Below are positions 1-9,734 of a stretch of DNA of 64,000 nt, piece after piece. The DNA lies in contig NZ_CP092827.1 of the NCBI RefSeq assembly GCF_022533585.1, positions 4,318,001 to 4,382,000 on the forward strand, written 5' to 3'. How positions within the stretch are numbered: position 1 is the stretch's first letter; every line of letters begins with the position of its first letter. The notes beneath the pieces are model-generated. The model was given only the letters and a program-made list of their open reading frames with translations. It made no database searches and was not told the DNA's origin. The position numbers and the translations under genes are program-made. The DNA is from Pseudomonas sp. LS.1a. Lineage in GTDB: Bacteria > Pseudomonadota > Gammaproteobacteria > Pseudomonadales > Pseudomonadaceae.

Positions 1-1
1 A

Positions 2-34
2 GGGAAAGTGGTCGAGGCGTTGGAGCCGGCTTGA
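2..34 (+). CDS. C-terminal tail of an upstream gene (partial)
   Basis: The frame opened at base 2 reads GKVVEALEPA and stops with TGA at 32-34. A G/C-rich stem-loop follows at once, as expected after the end of a gene. Too little is present to name the product. The assignment rests only on frame, stop and the hairpin behind it. Confidence 0.4.
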   Translation, partial: GKVVEALEPA

Positions 35-43
35 GACAGCAAA

Positions 44-60
44 GGGGGGGCTGCCCCCCC
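44..60 (+). terminator. G7/C7 stem-loop after the truncated gene
   Basis: Seven G (44-50), loop CTG and seven C (54-60) form a perfect 7-bp stem, 9 nt after the stop at 32-34. There is no clear T-run after it, so it could be a stability hairpin rather than an intrinsic terminator. Confidence 0.4.
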
Positions 61-74
61 TCATCAACCACAAT

Positions 75-111
75 CTATAATCGCTCTATAGTCTGTCTAT
101 AATTCCCTATA
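75..111. repeat. Four phased CTATA repeats
   Basis: CTATA occurs at 75-79, 86-90, 97-101 and 107-111, a period of 11, 11 and 10 bp, close to one helical turn. The block lies in an AT-rich island between the upstream hairpin and a REP pair. It could be a bound regulatory array or overlapping -10-like elements. No gene start follows it closely on the plus strand. Confidence 0.5.
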
Positions 112-146
112 AACACCGAACCAGAGTGGTTTCCTGAGAGGACGCC

Positions 147-268
147 GGGGGTCGCTTTGCGCCCCTGTCGCGACACAAGGCCGCTCCCACAGATGCTGCG
201 CAATTCCAGGAAGTGGCGCGGTAGCTGTGGGAGCGGCCTTGTGTCGCGATGGGCTGCAAAGCAGCCCC
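147..268. repeat. REP pair, GACACAAGGCC type
   Basis: Two inverted arms share CGCGACACAAGGCCGCTCCC and its complement, separated by about 35 bp. Each arm carries a small GC hairpin at its outer end (GGGTCGCTTTGCGCCC-like on the left, GGGCTGCAAAGCAGCCC on the right). It lies just downstream of the lpxO stop. This type differs from the commoner CGCGGGTAAACCCGC repeats elsewhere in the window. Confidence 0.8.
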
Positions 269-279
269 AACCGGCAGAA

Positions 280-1215
280 TCAGAACAACCAGCGATACAG
301 CAGATACGCCACCACCGCCGCCAGCACCGGCCGCAGTACGCGGTAGGCCTTGGGGTTGGCGCGCTTGAACTGCTTCACCTGGCCACTGATCCGGTTGCTG
401 AAGCGCTTGCTCCAGGCATACGCCTGGTTGATCCCGCCCACACGCTCGTCATCGGTGTTCTGCGGCGCAGTAGCACGGCCGAGGAAGGCGCTGACCTGGC
501 GGTTGATGCGGGTCATCAGCGGGCTGCTCAGCGGGCGTTCGATGTCGCAGAACAGGATCACCCGGGTGACGTCGGTCTCGTTCTTGACCCAGTGCACGTA
601 GGTTTCGTCGAACATCACATCCTCGCCATCACGCCAGGCATATTCCTCGCCATCGACGTAGATGCGGCAAGCATCGGAGTTGGGGGTGGACAGGCCAAGG
701 TGGTAGCGCAGGGAACCGGCGAACGGGTCGCGGTGCGGGTTCAGGTGGCTGCCGCCGGGCAGCAGGGCGAACATCGCACCCTTGACGTTGGGGATGCTGC
801 TGACCAGCTCGACGGTGCGCGGGCACAGGGTTTCGGCCGACGGCAACGGCTTGTCGTACCACTTCAGGTAAAAGCGCTTCCAGCCTTTCTTGAAGAACGA
901 ACCAAAGCCGGCGTCGTTATCCTTCTCGGCGGCGCGGATGTAGCCCTCGTCGAACAGGCGCATGGCCTCTTCGCGGATTTCCTGCCAGTTGTCCTTAAGC
1001 ACGTCCAGCTCGGGGAAGCGCTGGCGGTCCAGGTAGGGCTTGGACGGTACGCCGGAGAACAGGTACATCAGGCTGTTATAAGGGGCGAACAGCGCCGAAT
1101 GGTTGACGAACTGGCGCAACACCGGCAGGCGAGCCTTGCCGCGCAGGTGCACGAACAGCACGCTGCCGAAAAACACCAGCAAGACACCCGCCTTGGCTGC
1201 AAAGGAAAAGGTCAT
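280..1215 (-). CDS. lpxO: LpxO-type lipid A hydroxylase (Asp/Asn beta-hydroxylase family)
   Basis: Predicted 311-residue membrane-anchored Fe(II)/2-oxoglutarate dioxygenase, likely hydroxylating a secondary acyl chain of lipid A at the inner membrane. A hydrophobic N-terminal segment (about 9-24) and a C-terminal one (about 296-311) flank a cupin core. In the core, H161 and D163 of NPHRDP, H208 of VHWVKN and a downstream R218 fit the iron and 2-oxoglutarate ligands. The ATG at 1215 is preferred over a longer frame because AGGAG lies 7 nt before it. The gene stands alone, behind cysK and before a REP pair. The family is clear; the exact substrate is inferred. Confidence 0.85.
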   Translation of the reverse strand: MTFSFAAKAGVLLVFFGSVLFVHLRGKARLPVLRQFVNHSALFAPYNSLMYLFSGVPSKPYLDRQRFPELDVLKDNWQEIREEAMRLFDEGYIRAAEKDNDAGFGSFFKKGWKRFYLKWYDKPLPSAETLCPRTVELVSSIPNVKGAMFALLPGGSHLNPHRDPFAGSLRYHLGLSTPNSDACRIYVDGEEYAWRDGEDVMFDETYVHWVKNETDVTRVILFCDIERPLSSPLMTRINRQVSAFLGRATAPQNTDDERVGGINQAYAWSKRFSNRISGQVKQFKRANPKAYRVLRPVLAAVVAYLLYRWLF

Positions 1216-1388
1216 GCTTTCACTCCTTGAGGAAGCAACAGGGGTACGCACCCTGCTCTCCGATAAATCATCCTGCCATCATAAACTGATGCCGCCGAGG
1301 TAAAAACAACCTGGGCGGCAACTCAATCATGAAGATTTTGCAATGAACCAAGCCGCCGAACGTTGCGCCGGATCAGCGGCAAGGCCGA

Positions 1389-2363
<975 letters not shown>

Positions 2364-2497
2364 GGCAGGGGTCCTTGGCATGAATAAAAGCAGGGAAAGA
2401 CCTCAAGGGTAAGCCCGGGCCGGTGGCCCGTAAAGCCTGTTCGAACTCAGCCAGACACGTTGCGGTCAACCGCACATCCTGCCTTGGAGACACTTCG

Positions 2498-3571
2498 ATG
2501 AGAGCCCGTTATCGCTGGCCGTTGATCGGCCTGGCCAGCCTGATCGTGCTGTTGGTGGCGCTGCACCTGGCCCTGCCCTATCTGGTGCGCGACTACCTCA
2601 ACGACAAACTGGCCGACATGGGCGACTACCGTGGCCAGGTGGCCGATGTGGACCTGGCCTGGTGGCGCGGCGCGTACCAGATCAACGGGCTGAAGATCGT
2701 CAAGACCACCGGAAAGGTGCCGGTGCCGTTTCTCGACGCGCCGCTGATCGACCTGTCGGTGAGCTGGCACGCCCTGTGGCACGACCGCGCAGTGGTTGCC
2801 GAAGTGGTGTTCGACCGGCCGGAGCTCAACTTCGTCGATGGCGGCAACAAACAGAACTCGCAGACCGGTCAGGGCACCGACTGGCGCCAGCAACTGGAAA
2901 AACTGCTGCCGATCACCCTGAACGAGGTTCGCATCGACAAAGGCGTGCTGACGTTCCGCAACTTCAACTCCAGGCCACCGGTCAACCTCAAGGCCACCCA
3001 GCTCGATGCCAGTATTCGCAACCTCACCAACATTCGTGACGAAAAGGGCCGACGCGATGCCAGCTTTGATGGCACCGCGCTGATCGTCGGCGAGGCCAAG
3101 GTGGAAAGTCGCGCCACTTTCGACCCCTTCAGCGATTTCGACGACTTCGAGTTCCGCCTGCGCGCCACCGGTATCGAGCTGCGCAAGCTCAATGACTTCG
3201 CCAGCGCCTACGGCAAGTTCGACTTCAATGCCGGGCACGGCGATGTGGTGATAGAGGCCGAGGCGACCGACGGCCGATTGAATGGGTATATCAAGCCACT
3301 GTTGCGGGATGTGGATGTGTTCGACTGGCAGCAGGATGTGCAGGAAAAGGACAAAGGCTTCTTCCGCTCAGTCTGGGAAGCGCTGGTGGGCGCGACCGAG
3401 ACGGTATTGAAAAACCAGCCAAAGAACCAGTTCGCGACCCGTGTCGAGCTCAGCGGGAGCGTGCACAAGCAGGATATCAGCGCCTTCGAGGCGTTTTTGC
3501 AGATACTGCGCAACGGGTTCATTCAGGCGTTCAATGCGCGGTATGAGCGTGACGCGCCGGATTCCGACTAG
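2498..3571 (+). CDS. DUF748 (AsmA-like) envelope protein
   Basis: A 357-residue protein with one N-terminal transmembrane anchor (about 7-29) and a large, presumably periplasmic domain of the DUF748/AsmA-like type. Members of this superfamily are thought to span the periplasm in lipid or envelope homeostasis; no specific reaction can be assigned here. The start MRARYRW at 2498 follows a TTGGAGA ribosome site. Longer upstream in-frame extensions lack one. It is divergent from cysK and followed by about 200 bp before the MoxR gene. Confidence 0.8.
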   Translation: MRARYRWPLIGLASLIVLLVALHLALPYLVRDYLNDKLADMGDYRGQVADVDLAWWRGAYQINGLKIVKTTGKVPVPFLDAPLIDLSVSWHALWHDRAVVAEVVFDRPELNFVDGGNKQNSQTGQGTDWRQQLEKLLPITLNEVRIDKGVLTFRNFNSRPPVNLKATQLDASIRNLTNIRDEKGRRDASFDGTALIVGEAKVESRATFDPFSDFDDFEFRLRATGIELRKLNDFASAYGKFDFNAGHGDVVIEAEATDGRLNGYIKPLLRDVDVFDWQQDVQEKDKGFFRSVWEALVGATETVLKNQPKNQFATRVELSGSVHKQDISAFEAFLQILRNGFIQAFNARYERDAPDSD

Positions 3572-3670
3572 GAGCGCGTGACGGGGCATTCAGGGACTGA
3601 ATACCTGGTCTGCGTTTCCAGTCGACGAACCCCGCGTTATAGTCGGTGACAAATCAAAATATGTACTGCT

Positions 3671-3760
3671 TGTGCTGGCCTCTTCGCGGGTACCCCACCT
3701 TTCTTGAGGTTTGTGGAATACCTGTGGGAGCGGGTTTACCCGCGAAAGGGCCGGTGCAGG
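3671..3760. repeat. REP pair with a decayed left arm
   Basis: The right arm (3720-3760) is a good CCTGTGGGAGCGGGTTTACC repeat. The left arm (3671-3695) matches only its outer half and then diverges into TACCCC. The pair ends 21 nt before the moxR start codon, so if transcription starts upstream it lies in the 5' leader. Confidence 0.75.
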
Positions 3761-3781
3761 CTTCCAGCAGAGGACAGACCC

Positions 3782-4627
3782 ATGAAGTTCGAAGGCACCC
3801 GCGACTACGTCGCCACAGACGACCTGAAACTGGCGGTAAACGCGGCCATCACCCTCGAACGCCCCTTGCTGGTGAAGGGCGAACCCGGCACCGGCAAGAC
3901 CATGCTCGCCGAGCAGCTGGCGGCCTCGTTCGGTGCGCGCCTGATCACCTGGCACATCAAGTCCACCACCAAGGCCCACCAGGGCCTCTACGAGTACGAC
4001 GCGGTCAGCCGCCTGCGTGACTCACAACTGGGCGTGGACAAGGTCCACGACGTGCGCAACTACCTGAAAAAGGGCAAGCTGTGGGAAGCCTTCGAGGCCG
4101 AGGAACGGGTCATCCTGCTGATCGACGAAATCGACAAGGCCGACATCGAGTTCCCCAACGACCTGCTGCAAGAGCTCGACAAGATGGAGTTCTACGTCTA
4201 CGAAATCGACGAGACCATCAAGGCCAGACAGCGCCCGATCATCATCATCACCTCCAACAACGAAAAGGAGCTGCCGGACGCCTTCCTGCGTCGCTGCTTC
4301 TTCCACTACATCGCCTTCCCTGACCGCACCACCCTGCAGCAGATCGTCGACGTGCACTACCCGAACATCAGCCAGTCGCTGGTCAGCGAGGCGCTGGACG
4401 TATTCTTCGACGTGCGCAAGGTACCGGGCCTGAAGAAAAAGCCCTCCACCTCCGAACTGGTCGACTGGCTCAAGCTGCTGATGGCCGACAACATCGGTGA
4501 AGCGGTGCTGCGCGAACGCGACCCGACCAAGGCCATTCCGCCGCTGGCCGGCGCGCTGGTGAAGAACGAGCAGGACGTGCAGCTGCTCGAACGGCTGGCC
4601 TTCATGAGCCGGCGCGGCAACCGCTGA
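3782..4627 (+). CDS. MoxR-family AAA+ ATPase
   Basis: A 281-residue AAA+ ATPase of the MoxR group. These proteins act as chaperones with a VWA-domain partner in maturing metal- or cofactor-containing complexes. Walker A is GEPGTGKT (33-40) and Walker B is ILLIDEIDKAD (111-121). A sensor-1 segment with TSNNEKELPDAFLRR follows. AGAGGA precedes the ATG at 3782, just after the REP arm. The stop is 13 nt before the VWA gene, so the two are an operon. The client of the pair is unknown. Confidence 0.9.
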   Translation: MKFEGTRDYVATDDLKLAVNAAITLERPLLVKGEPGTGKTMLAEQLAASFGARLITWHIKSTTKAHQGLYEYDAVSRLRDSQLGVDKVHDVRNYLKKGKLWEAFEAEERVILLIDEIDKADIEFPNDLLQELDKMEFYVYEIDETIKARQRPIIIITSNNEKELPDAFLRRCFFHYIAFPDRTTLQQIVDVHYPNISQSLVSEALDVFFDVRKVPGLKKKPSTSELVDWLKLLMADNIGEAVLRERDPTKAIPPLAGALVKNEQDVQLLERLAFMSRRGNR

Positions 4628-4640
4628 CAGGAGCCGGGCC

Positions 4641-5819
4641 ATGCTGCTCAACCTGTTCAATGAAATGCGCGCGGCCAAGGTGCCGGTGTCGGTACGCGAA
4701 CTGCTCGACCTGCACCAGGCCCTGCAAAAGCGCGTGGTGTTCGCCGACATGGACGAGTTCTACTACCTCGCCCGCGCCATCCTGGTGAAGGACGAGCGCC
4801 ACTTCGACAAGTTCGACCGGGCCTTCGCCGCCTACTTCAAGGGCCTGGAGAACCTCGACCGGCACATCGAGGCGCTGATCCCCGAAGACTGGCTGCGCAA
4901 GGAATTCGAGCGTTCGCTGACCGACGAGGAGCGCGCGCAGATCCAGTCGCTGGGCGGCCTGGACAAGCTGATCGAGGAGTTCAAGAAGCGCCTCGAAGAG
5001 CAGAAGGAACGTCACGCCGGCGGCAACAAGTGGATCGGCACCGGCGGCACCAGCCCGTTCGGCTCGGGCGGTTTCAACCCCGAGGGCATCCGCGTGGGCG
5101 AGGCCGGCAAGCGCCAGGGCAAGGCGGTGAAAGTGTGGGACCAGCGCGAATACAAGAACCTGGACGACCAGGTGGAGCTGGGCACGCGCAACATCAAGCT
5201 GGCGTTGCGCCGGCTGCGCAAGTTCGCCCGTGAAGGCGCTGCCGAAGAGCTGGACATCGACGGCACCATCGACCACACCGCACGGGATGCCGGGCTGCTG
5301 AACATCCAGATGCGCCCCGAGCGGCGCAACACGGTGAAGCTGCTGTTGCTGTTCGACATCGGTGGCTCGATGGACGCCCACGTCAAGGTCTGCGAAGAGC
5401 TATTCTCGGCGTGCAAGACCGAGTTCAAGCACCTGGAGTACTACTACTTCCACAACTTCGTGTACGAGTCGGTGTGGAAGAACAACCTGCGCCGCACCTC
5501 GGAGCGCTATTCCACCTTCGACCTGCTGCACAAGTACGGTGATGACTACAAGGTTGTGTTCGTCGGCGACGCGGCCATGGCGCCCTACGAGATTACCCAG
5601 CCGGGTGGCAGCGTGGAGCACTGGAACGAAGAAGCCGGGTATGTGTGGATGCAGCGTTTCATGGAGAAGTTCAGGAAGATCATCTGGATCAACCCGTATC
5701 CCAAGCAGGCCTGGGACTACACCGCATCGACCCATCTGGTGCGGGACTTGATCGAGGACAAGATGTACCCGCTGACCCTGCAGGGGTTGGAGGAAGGGAT
5801 GCGTTACCTGTCCAAGTGA
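4641..5819 (+). CDS. CoxE-like VWA-domain protein, partner of the MoxR ATPase
   Basis: A 392-residue cytoplasmic protein. The N-terminal half is helical. The C-terminal half is a von Willebrand A-like domain whose MIDAS strand reads DIGGS (239-243) in place of the usual DxSxS. This pattern is common in the CoxE/YehP-type partners of MoxR ATPases. AGGAG precedes the ATG at 4641. It is translated directly behind the ATPase gene and ended by a REP pair. The role is inferred from the family: adaptor that couples ATPase activity to an unknown client. Confidence 0.85.
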   Translation: MLLNLFNEMRAAKVPVSVRELLDLHQALQKRVVFADMDEFYYLARAILVKDERHFDKFDRAFAAYFKGLENLDRHIEALIPEDWLRKEFERSLTDEERAQIQSLGGLDKLIEEFKKRLEEQKERHAGGNKWIGTGGTSPFGSGGFNPEGIRVGEAGKRQGKAVKVWDQREYKNLDDQVELGTRNIKLALRRLRKFAREGAAEELDIDGTIDHTARDAGLLNIQMRPERRNTVKLLLLFDIGGSMDAHVKVCEELFSACKTEFKHLEYYYFHNFVYESVWKNNLRRTSERYSTFDLLHKYGDDYKVVFVGDAAMAPYEITQPGGSVEHWNEEAGYVWMQRFMEKFRKIIWINPYPKQAWDYTASTHLVRDLIEDKMYPLTLQGLEEGMRYLSK

Positions 5820-5823
5820 TGTT

Positions 5824-5932
5824 GCCGGTACCGGCCCTTTCGCGGGTGAACCCGCTCCCACAGGTATTGCGCAAGCCTTGAGGCCTGTGGGGTACCTGTG
5901 GGAGCGGGTTCACCCGCGAAGAGGCCGGCAGC
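5824..5932. repeat. REP pair, GGGTGAACCC type
   Basis: Arms at about 5826-5863 and 5893-5930 carry CGCGGGTGAACCCGC and its complement. They lie between the stops of the VWA gene (plus) and pxpC (minus), so both convergent transcripts would end in the element. Confidence 0.85.
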
Positions 5933-5933
5933 C

Positions 5934-6851
5934 TTAACGCCAACGGTCCAGGTATACCTGCTGCTCCCGCCAGGCCTCGTCCTGCACCACCGCCCTGAAC
6001 CGCACCACAGCCCCCGGCATGCACTGCGCCAGTTGCGCCAGCGCCAACGGCGTCAACGCCCCCAGCCGCGGATAGCCGCCAATGGTCTGCCGGTCATTGA
6101 GCAACACGATCGGCTGCCCATCCGGCGGCACCTGCACCGCCCCCAGCGGAATCCCCTCGGAAATCATCGGCGCACCCTGGTAGACCAGCTGCGGCCCCAG
6201 CAGGCGGATGCCCATGCGGTCGGCCCGACTGTCCAGCGTCCACTCACGGTTGAACGCCTCGAACAGGCTGGTACCGCTGAAGTCACCGATCTGTGCGCCC
6301 ATCACCAGGTCAAGCACAGGCTTTTGTGCGTACTGTGGCCGCAGCGCTTCCGGTACCTCACGCAGGGTCGCCGACGTGCCTGAAAATGCCAGCGCCTGGC
6401 CTTTGCCGAGCGCAGAGCCGTGGCCATCGATACCGCCCAGTTCTTCGCGCACGACCGTGGCACAACTGCCCAGCACATCCTCGCCCAGAAAACCGCCAGG
6501 TGCTGCCAGATACGCCCGCACGCCCTGCTTCGGCTGTTTCAGGCTCAACCGCTGCCCCTTGGCCAAGGCAAAGCTGCGCCAGGGCGCCAGCGGCTGGTCA
6601 TCGACCCGCGCATCCAGGTCGGCACCGGCCAGGGCCAGCACACAATCCTGTTCAGCGACCACACAGAAACCGCCCAGCGCCACCTCCACCACCGGTGCCG
6701 CCAACGGGTTGCCCAGCAGCCAGTTGGCCCAGTGCATCGCCACCCAGTCCAGCGCCCCGCCCTGGGTCACGCCCAGGTGGCGTACGCCAAAACGCCCGGC
6801 ATCCTGCAACTGGCACAGCGGCGTACTGGCCTCGATCTTCAACTGCTTCAT
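5934..6851 (-). CDS. pxpC: 5-oxoprolinase subunit PxpC (biotin-dependent carboxyltransferase-like)
   Basis: A 305-residue protein of the AHS2 (KipA-type) family, one of three subunits of the bacterial ATP-dependent 5-oxoprolinase that opens 5-oxoproline to glutamate. Visible family features are QDAGRFGVRHLGVTQGG near the N-terminus and LGPQLVY and GGYPRLG later. Its start overlaps the pxpB stop by 4 bp, which suggests translational coupling. It is the last gene of the MFS-pxpA-pxpB-pxpC operon, ahead of a REP pair. Confidence 0.9.
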   Translation of the reverse strand: MKQLKIEASTPLCQLQDAGRFGVRHLGVTQGGALDWVAMHWANWLLGNPLAAPVVEVALGGFCVVAEQDCVLALAGADLDARVDDQPLAPWRSFALAKGQRLSLKQPKQGVRAYLAAPGGFLGEDVLGSCATVVREELGGIDGHGSALGKGQALAFSGTSATLREVPEALRPQYAQKPVLDLVMGAQIGDFSGTSLFEAFNREWTLDSRADRMGIRLLGPQLVYQGAPMISEGIPLGAVQVPPDGQPIVLLNDRQTIGGYPRLGALTPLALAQLAQCMPGAVVRFRAVVQDEAWREQQVYLDRWR

Positions 6852-7534
6852 GCTTGTGCCTCCACATCACCGCCCAACGCCAGGAACTCGCTGCGCGAAA
6901 CCGGCACGAAGCGCACCCGGTCACCGGGTTGCAGCAGGCTGTAGCCCTCGCGTTCACGGTCGAACAGGCGCACCGGGGTACGCCCGATCAGGTTCCAGCC
7001 CCCCGGCGATACCGCCGGATAGGCTGCCGTCTGGCGCTCGGCAATGCCGACGCTGCCGGCCGCCACGCGCTTGCGCGGGGTGCTCAGGCGCGGGCTGGCC
7101 AGTCGTTCGTCCACCAGGCCCATGAAGCCGAAACCGGGGGCGAAACCCAGGGCGAACACCGGGTACTCACGCTGGCTGTGCAAGCGGACCACCTCTGCTT
7201 CACTCAAGCCACTACGGGCCGCCAACACCGGCAGTTCCGGGCCGACACTGGCGTCGTACCACACCGGGATCTCATGGCGGCGGCCAGCGCTGCCCGTGTC
7301 GGGCTGCAAGCCTTCCAGCGCACGGATGATCAGCGCCCTCGCCTCACCCGGTGGCAGGTCGAACTGCACCATCAGCGTGGTGTAGGACGGCACCAGGTCC
7401 AGCAAGTGCTCGCCGAACGCCGCGTGCAAGCGCTGGCTGGCGGCGAGCATCCACGGCATGTTGCCCTCGTCGATACCATCGAACAGGCGCACCATCAGGC
7501 TGTCGATGGCCACGACTTCAATGCGCGGTTTCAT
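6848..7534 (-). CDS. pxpB: 5-oxoprolinase subunit PxpB (KipI-type)
   Basis: A 228-residue AHS1-domain protein. [10 protein letters not shown] and [12 protein letters not shown] are signature stretches of this family. With PxpA and PxpC it forms the prokaryotic 5-oxoprolinase. The start at 7534 (MKPRIEV) overlaps the pxpA stop by 4 bp. A longer in-frame extension would lie wholly inside pxpA and is not used. Older annotation calls this family allophanate hydrolase subunit 1 or KipI, but the complete pxpABC set here favours 5-oxoprolinase. Confidence 0.9.
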   Translation of the reverse strand: MKPRIEVVAIDSLMVRLFDGIDEGNMPWMLAASQRLHAAFGEHLLDLVPSYTTLMVQFDLPPGEARALIIRALEGLQPDTGSAGRRHEIPVWYDASVGPELPVLAARSGLSEAEVVRLHSQREYPVFALGFAPGFGFMGLVDERLASPRLSTPRKRVAAGSVGIAERQTAAYPAVSPGGWNLIGRTPVRLFDREREGYSLLQPGDRVRFVPVSRSEFLALGGDVEAQA

Positions 7535-8310
7535 CGCGACTCCAGGGCATCGAGGGCCTGGCGAATCTGCCGCACTGCCGCCACCGAACTGTCGTTGTCG
7601 CCGTGCACGCACAGCGTGCTGGCCACAAGCCTCAAGGCACTGCCATCATCCGCCACCAGCGTATCGCCACGGGCCAGGCGCACGGCCTGCTCCACCACCA
7701 GTGCCGGATCGTGGTGAACCGCGCCCGGCAGACGCCGCGACACCAGATGACCGCTGGCGGTGTAGGCGCGGTCGGCGAATGCTTCGAACCACAGCGGCAC
7801 GCCAATTTCATCACCCAGGGCCTGGGCGGCGCAGTTGTCGGCAGTGGCCATCAGCATCAGCGGCAGGTCGCCGCCGTAGGCCGCCACAGCTTCCAGTACG
7901 GTACGCAGCTTGAGCGGGTCGGCCATCATGTCGTTGTACAGCGCACCATGGGGTTTCACATAGGCCACGCGGCCGCCCAGCACTTTGCAGATACCCTCCA
8001 GCGCACCGATCTGGTAGTGCAGCAGGTCGCGGATTTCCTCCGGGCTGCAGGCCATGGAACGGCGGCCGAAGCCGACCAGGTCCGGGTAGGCCGGGTGCGC
8101 GCCGATGGTCACCCCGTGCTCCAGCGCCAGCGCCACGGTGCGGCGCATGATGCCGGGGTCGCCGGCGTGGTAGCCGCAGGCGATGTTGGCGCAATCGATG
8201 TAGGGCATGACTTCGGCATCCAGGCCCATGCGCCAGCTGCCGAAACTCTCGCCCATGTCGCAATTGAGTAGCAGGCGTTCCACCGCACGGCCTCCGTTGT
8301 CGTTGTTCAT
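7531..8310 (-). CDS. pxpA: 5-oxoprolinase subunit PxpA (LamB/YcsF family)
   Basis: A 259-residue LamB/YcsF-family protein. [10 protein letters not shown] near the N-terminus, [20 protein letters not shown] and KPHGALYND are its hallmarks. It acts with PxpB and PxpC to hydrolyse 5-oxoproline, a metabolic waste product formed from glutamine and glutathione breakdown. The stop overlaps the pxpB start. The gap to the MFS gene upstream is only 9 nt, which supports one transcript. Confidence 0.92.
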   Translation of the reverse strand: MNNDNGGRAVERLLLNCDMGESFGSWRMGLDAEVMPYIDCANIACGYHAGDPGIMRRTVALALEHGVTIGAHPAYPDLVGFGRRSMACSPEEIRDLLHYQIGALEGICKVLGGRVAYVKPHGALYNDMMADPLKLRTVLEAVAAYGGDLPLMLMATADNCAAQALGDEIGVPLWFEAFADRAYTASGHLVSRRLPGAVHHDPALVVEQAVRLARGDTLVADDGSALRLVASTLCVHGDNDSSVAAVRQIRQALDALESR

Positions 8311-8319
8311 ATGCCTACC

Positions 8320-9606
8320 TTAACGCGCCTGCAGCTGTTTGCCGCGGGTTTCCGGCAGGCTCAGTGCCGCCACGATCACCACCCCATAGGACACGGCAGA
8401 GAACACGCCGATACCCAGGCCCAGCGGTACCTTCTGGCCGAGCACGCCGATCAGCAGCGGGAACAGTGCCGCGATGACCTTGCCGATGTTGTAGCAGAAG
8501 CCCTGCCCCGAACCGCGGATACGCGTGGGGAACAGTTCGGTGAGGAACGCGCCCATGCCGCTGAAGATGCCCGAGGCGAAGAAGCCCAGCGGGAAGCCCA
8601 GCCACAGCATCACGCCGTCACTGACCTGCATTTGCGTGTACAGCAGCACGATGACGAACGAGCCCACGGCGAACAGGATGAAGTTCTTCTTGCGCCCCAG
8701 CAGGTCGGACAGGTACGCACTGACCACATAGCCGACGTAGGAGCCGACGATCACCATGGCCAGGTAGCCACCGGTACCCAGCACGCTCAGGCCGCGCTCG
8801 TTCTTGAGGAAGGTCGGCAGCCACGAAGTAATGGCGTAGTAGCCGCCCAGTGCGCCAGTGGTCAGCAGGGACGCACGCACGGTGGTCCAGAGCATGCCTG
8901 GGGCAAAGATTTCATAGAACTGCGCAGGCGCCTCGGCGTTTTCCACCGCCTTGGCCTCGCGGTATACCTCGGGGTCCTTGACCAGGCGGCGGACGAAGAT
9001 CACGAAGATCGCCGGTACCAGGCCCAGCAGGAACAGCGCGCGCCAGGCCTGCTCTGCCGGCAGCCAGGAGAACAGCAGCGCGTAGAGGATGGCGGTGAGG
9101 CCCCAGCCAAGGGCCCAGCCGGACTGCACCATGCCCACCGCCTTGCCACGGTCCTGGGCGCGGATCACCTCGCCGATCAGCACCGCGCCGGCGGTCCACT
9201 CACCGCCAAAGCCAAAGCCCATCAGGGTACGGGCAATCAGCAGCTGTTCGTAGTTCTGGGCGAAGCCGCAGAGGAAGGTGAAGAAGGCAAACCACAGCAC
9301 CGTCAGTTGCAGGGTGCGTACGCGGCCAATACGGTCGGAGAGTATGCCGGCCACCCAGCCACCCACGGCCGAGGCGATCAACGTGCTGGTATGGATCAGC
9401 CCGGCTTCGGTGGTGGTGATGCCCCACAGCATGATCAGCGTGGGGATGACGAAACTGAGCATCTGCGTGTCCATGCCGTCCAGGCCATAGCCGATCTTGC
9501 AGCTCCAGAATGTCCGGCGTTGCTGTGAGTCGATGTCGCGGTACCAGGCGAAAGGCCCGGACGAAGAGGGGGAACTGACCTGCTGCTGCACGCCGGTAGG
9601 GTTCAT
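8320..9606 (-). CDS. MFS transporter of the 5-oxoprolinase operon
   Basis: A 428-residue major facilitator with about 12 hydrophobic segments. GYGLDGMDTQMLSFVIPTL forms the first; the conserved loop 2-3 motif appears as GILSDRIGRVRT. The start MNPTGVQQQ at 9606 follows GAGG. It resembles organic-acid and sugar symporters. Its position as first gene before pxpABC suggests import of 5-oxoproline or a precursor; that substrate is inference from context only. A large inverted repeat at 9651-9682 lies 45 bp upstream. Confidence 0.85.
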   Translation of the reverse strand: MNPTGVQQQVSSPSSSGPFAWYRDIDSQQRRTFWSCKIGYGLDGMDTQMLSFVIPTLIMLWGITTTEAGLIHTSTLIASAVGGWVAGILSDRIGRVRTLQLTVLWFAFFTFLCGFAQNYEQLLIARTLMGFGFGGEWTAGAVLIGEVIRAQDRGKAVGMVQSGWALGWGLTAILYALLFSWLPAEQAWRALFLLGLVPAIFVIFVRRLVKDPEVYREAKAVENAEAPAQFYEIFAPGMLWTTVRASLLTTGALGGYYAITSWLPTFLKNERGLSVLGTGGYLAMVIVGSYVGYVVSAYLSDLLGRKKNFILFAVGSFVIVLLYTQMQVSDGVMLWLGFPLGFFASGIFSGMGAFLTELFPTRIRGSGQGFCYNIGKVIAALFPLLIGVLGQKVPLGLGIGVFSAVSYGVVIVAALSLPETRGKQLQAR

Positions 9607-9650
9607 GCTTGCCTCGGCTTGTTGGTATTGTTTTATAGGCGACAAAGGGT

Positions 9651-9682
9651 CGCGGCCTGAGCGCCATTGTTCAGAGGCCGCG
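9651..9682. promoter_or_regulatory. 8-bp inverted repeat in the MFS/LysR intergenic region
   Basis: CGCGGCCT (9651-9658) and AGGCCGCG (9675-9682) are perfect inverted copies separated by 16 bp. They lie between the divergent MFS operon and LysR gene. This is a plausible regulator site, although the half-sites are more GC-rich than usual for LysR boxes. Confidence 0.35.
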
Positions 9683-9734
9683 CCACCTGCGTCCAACGAG
9701 AAAAACCGCCGGTCTGGAACAAGAAAAACTGATC

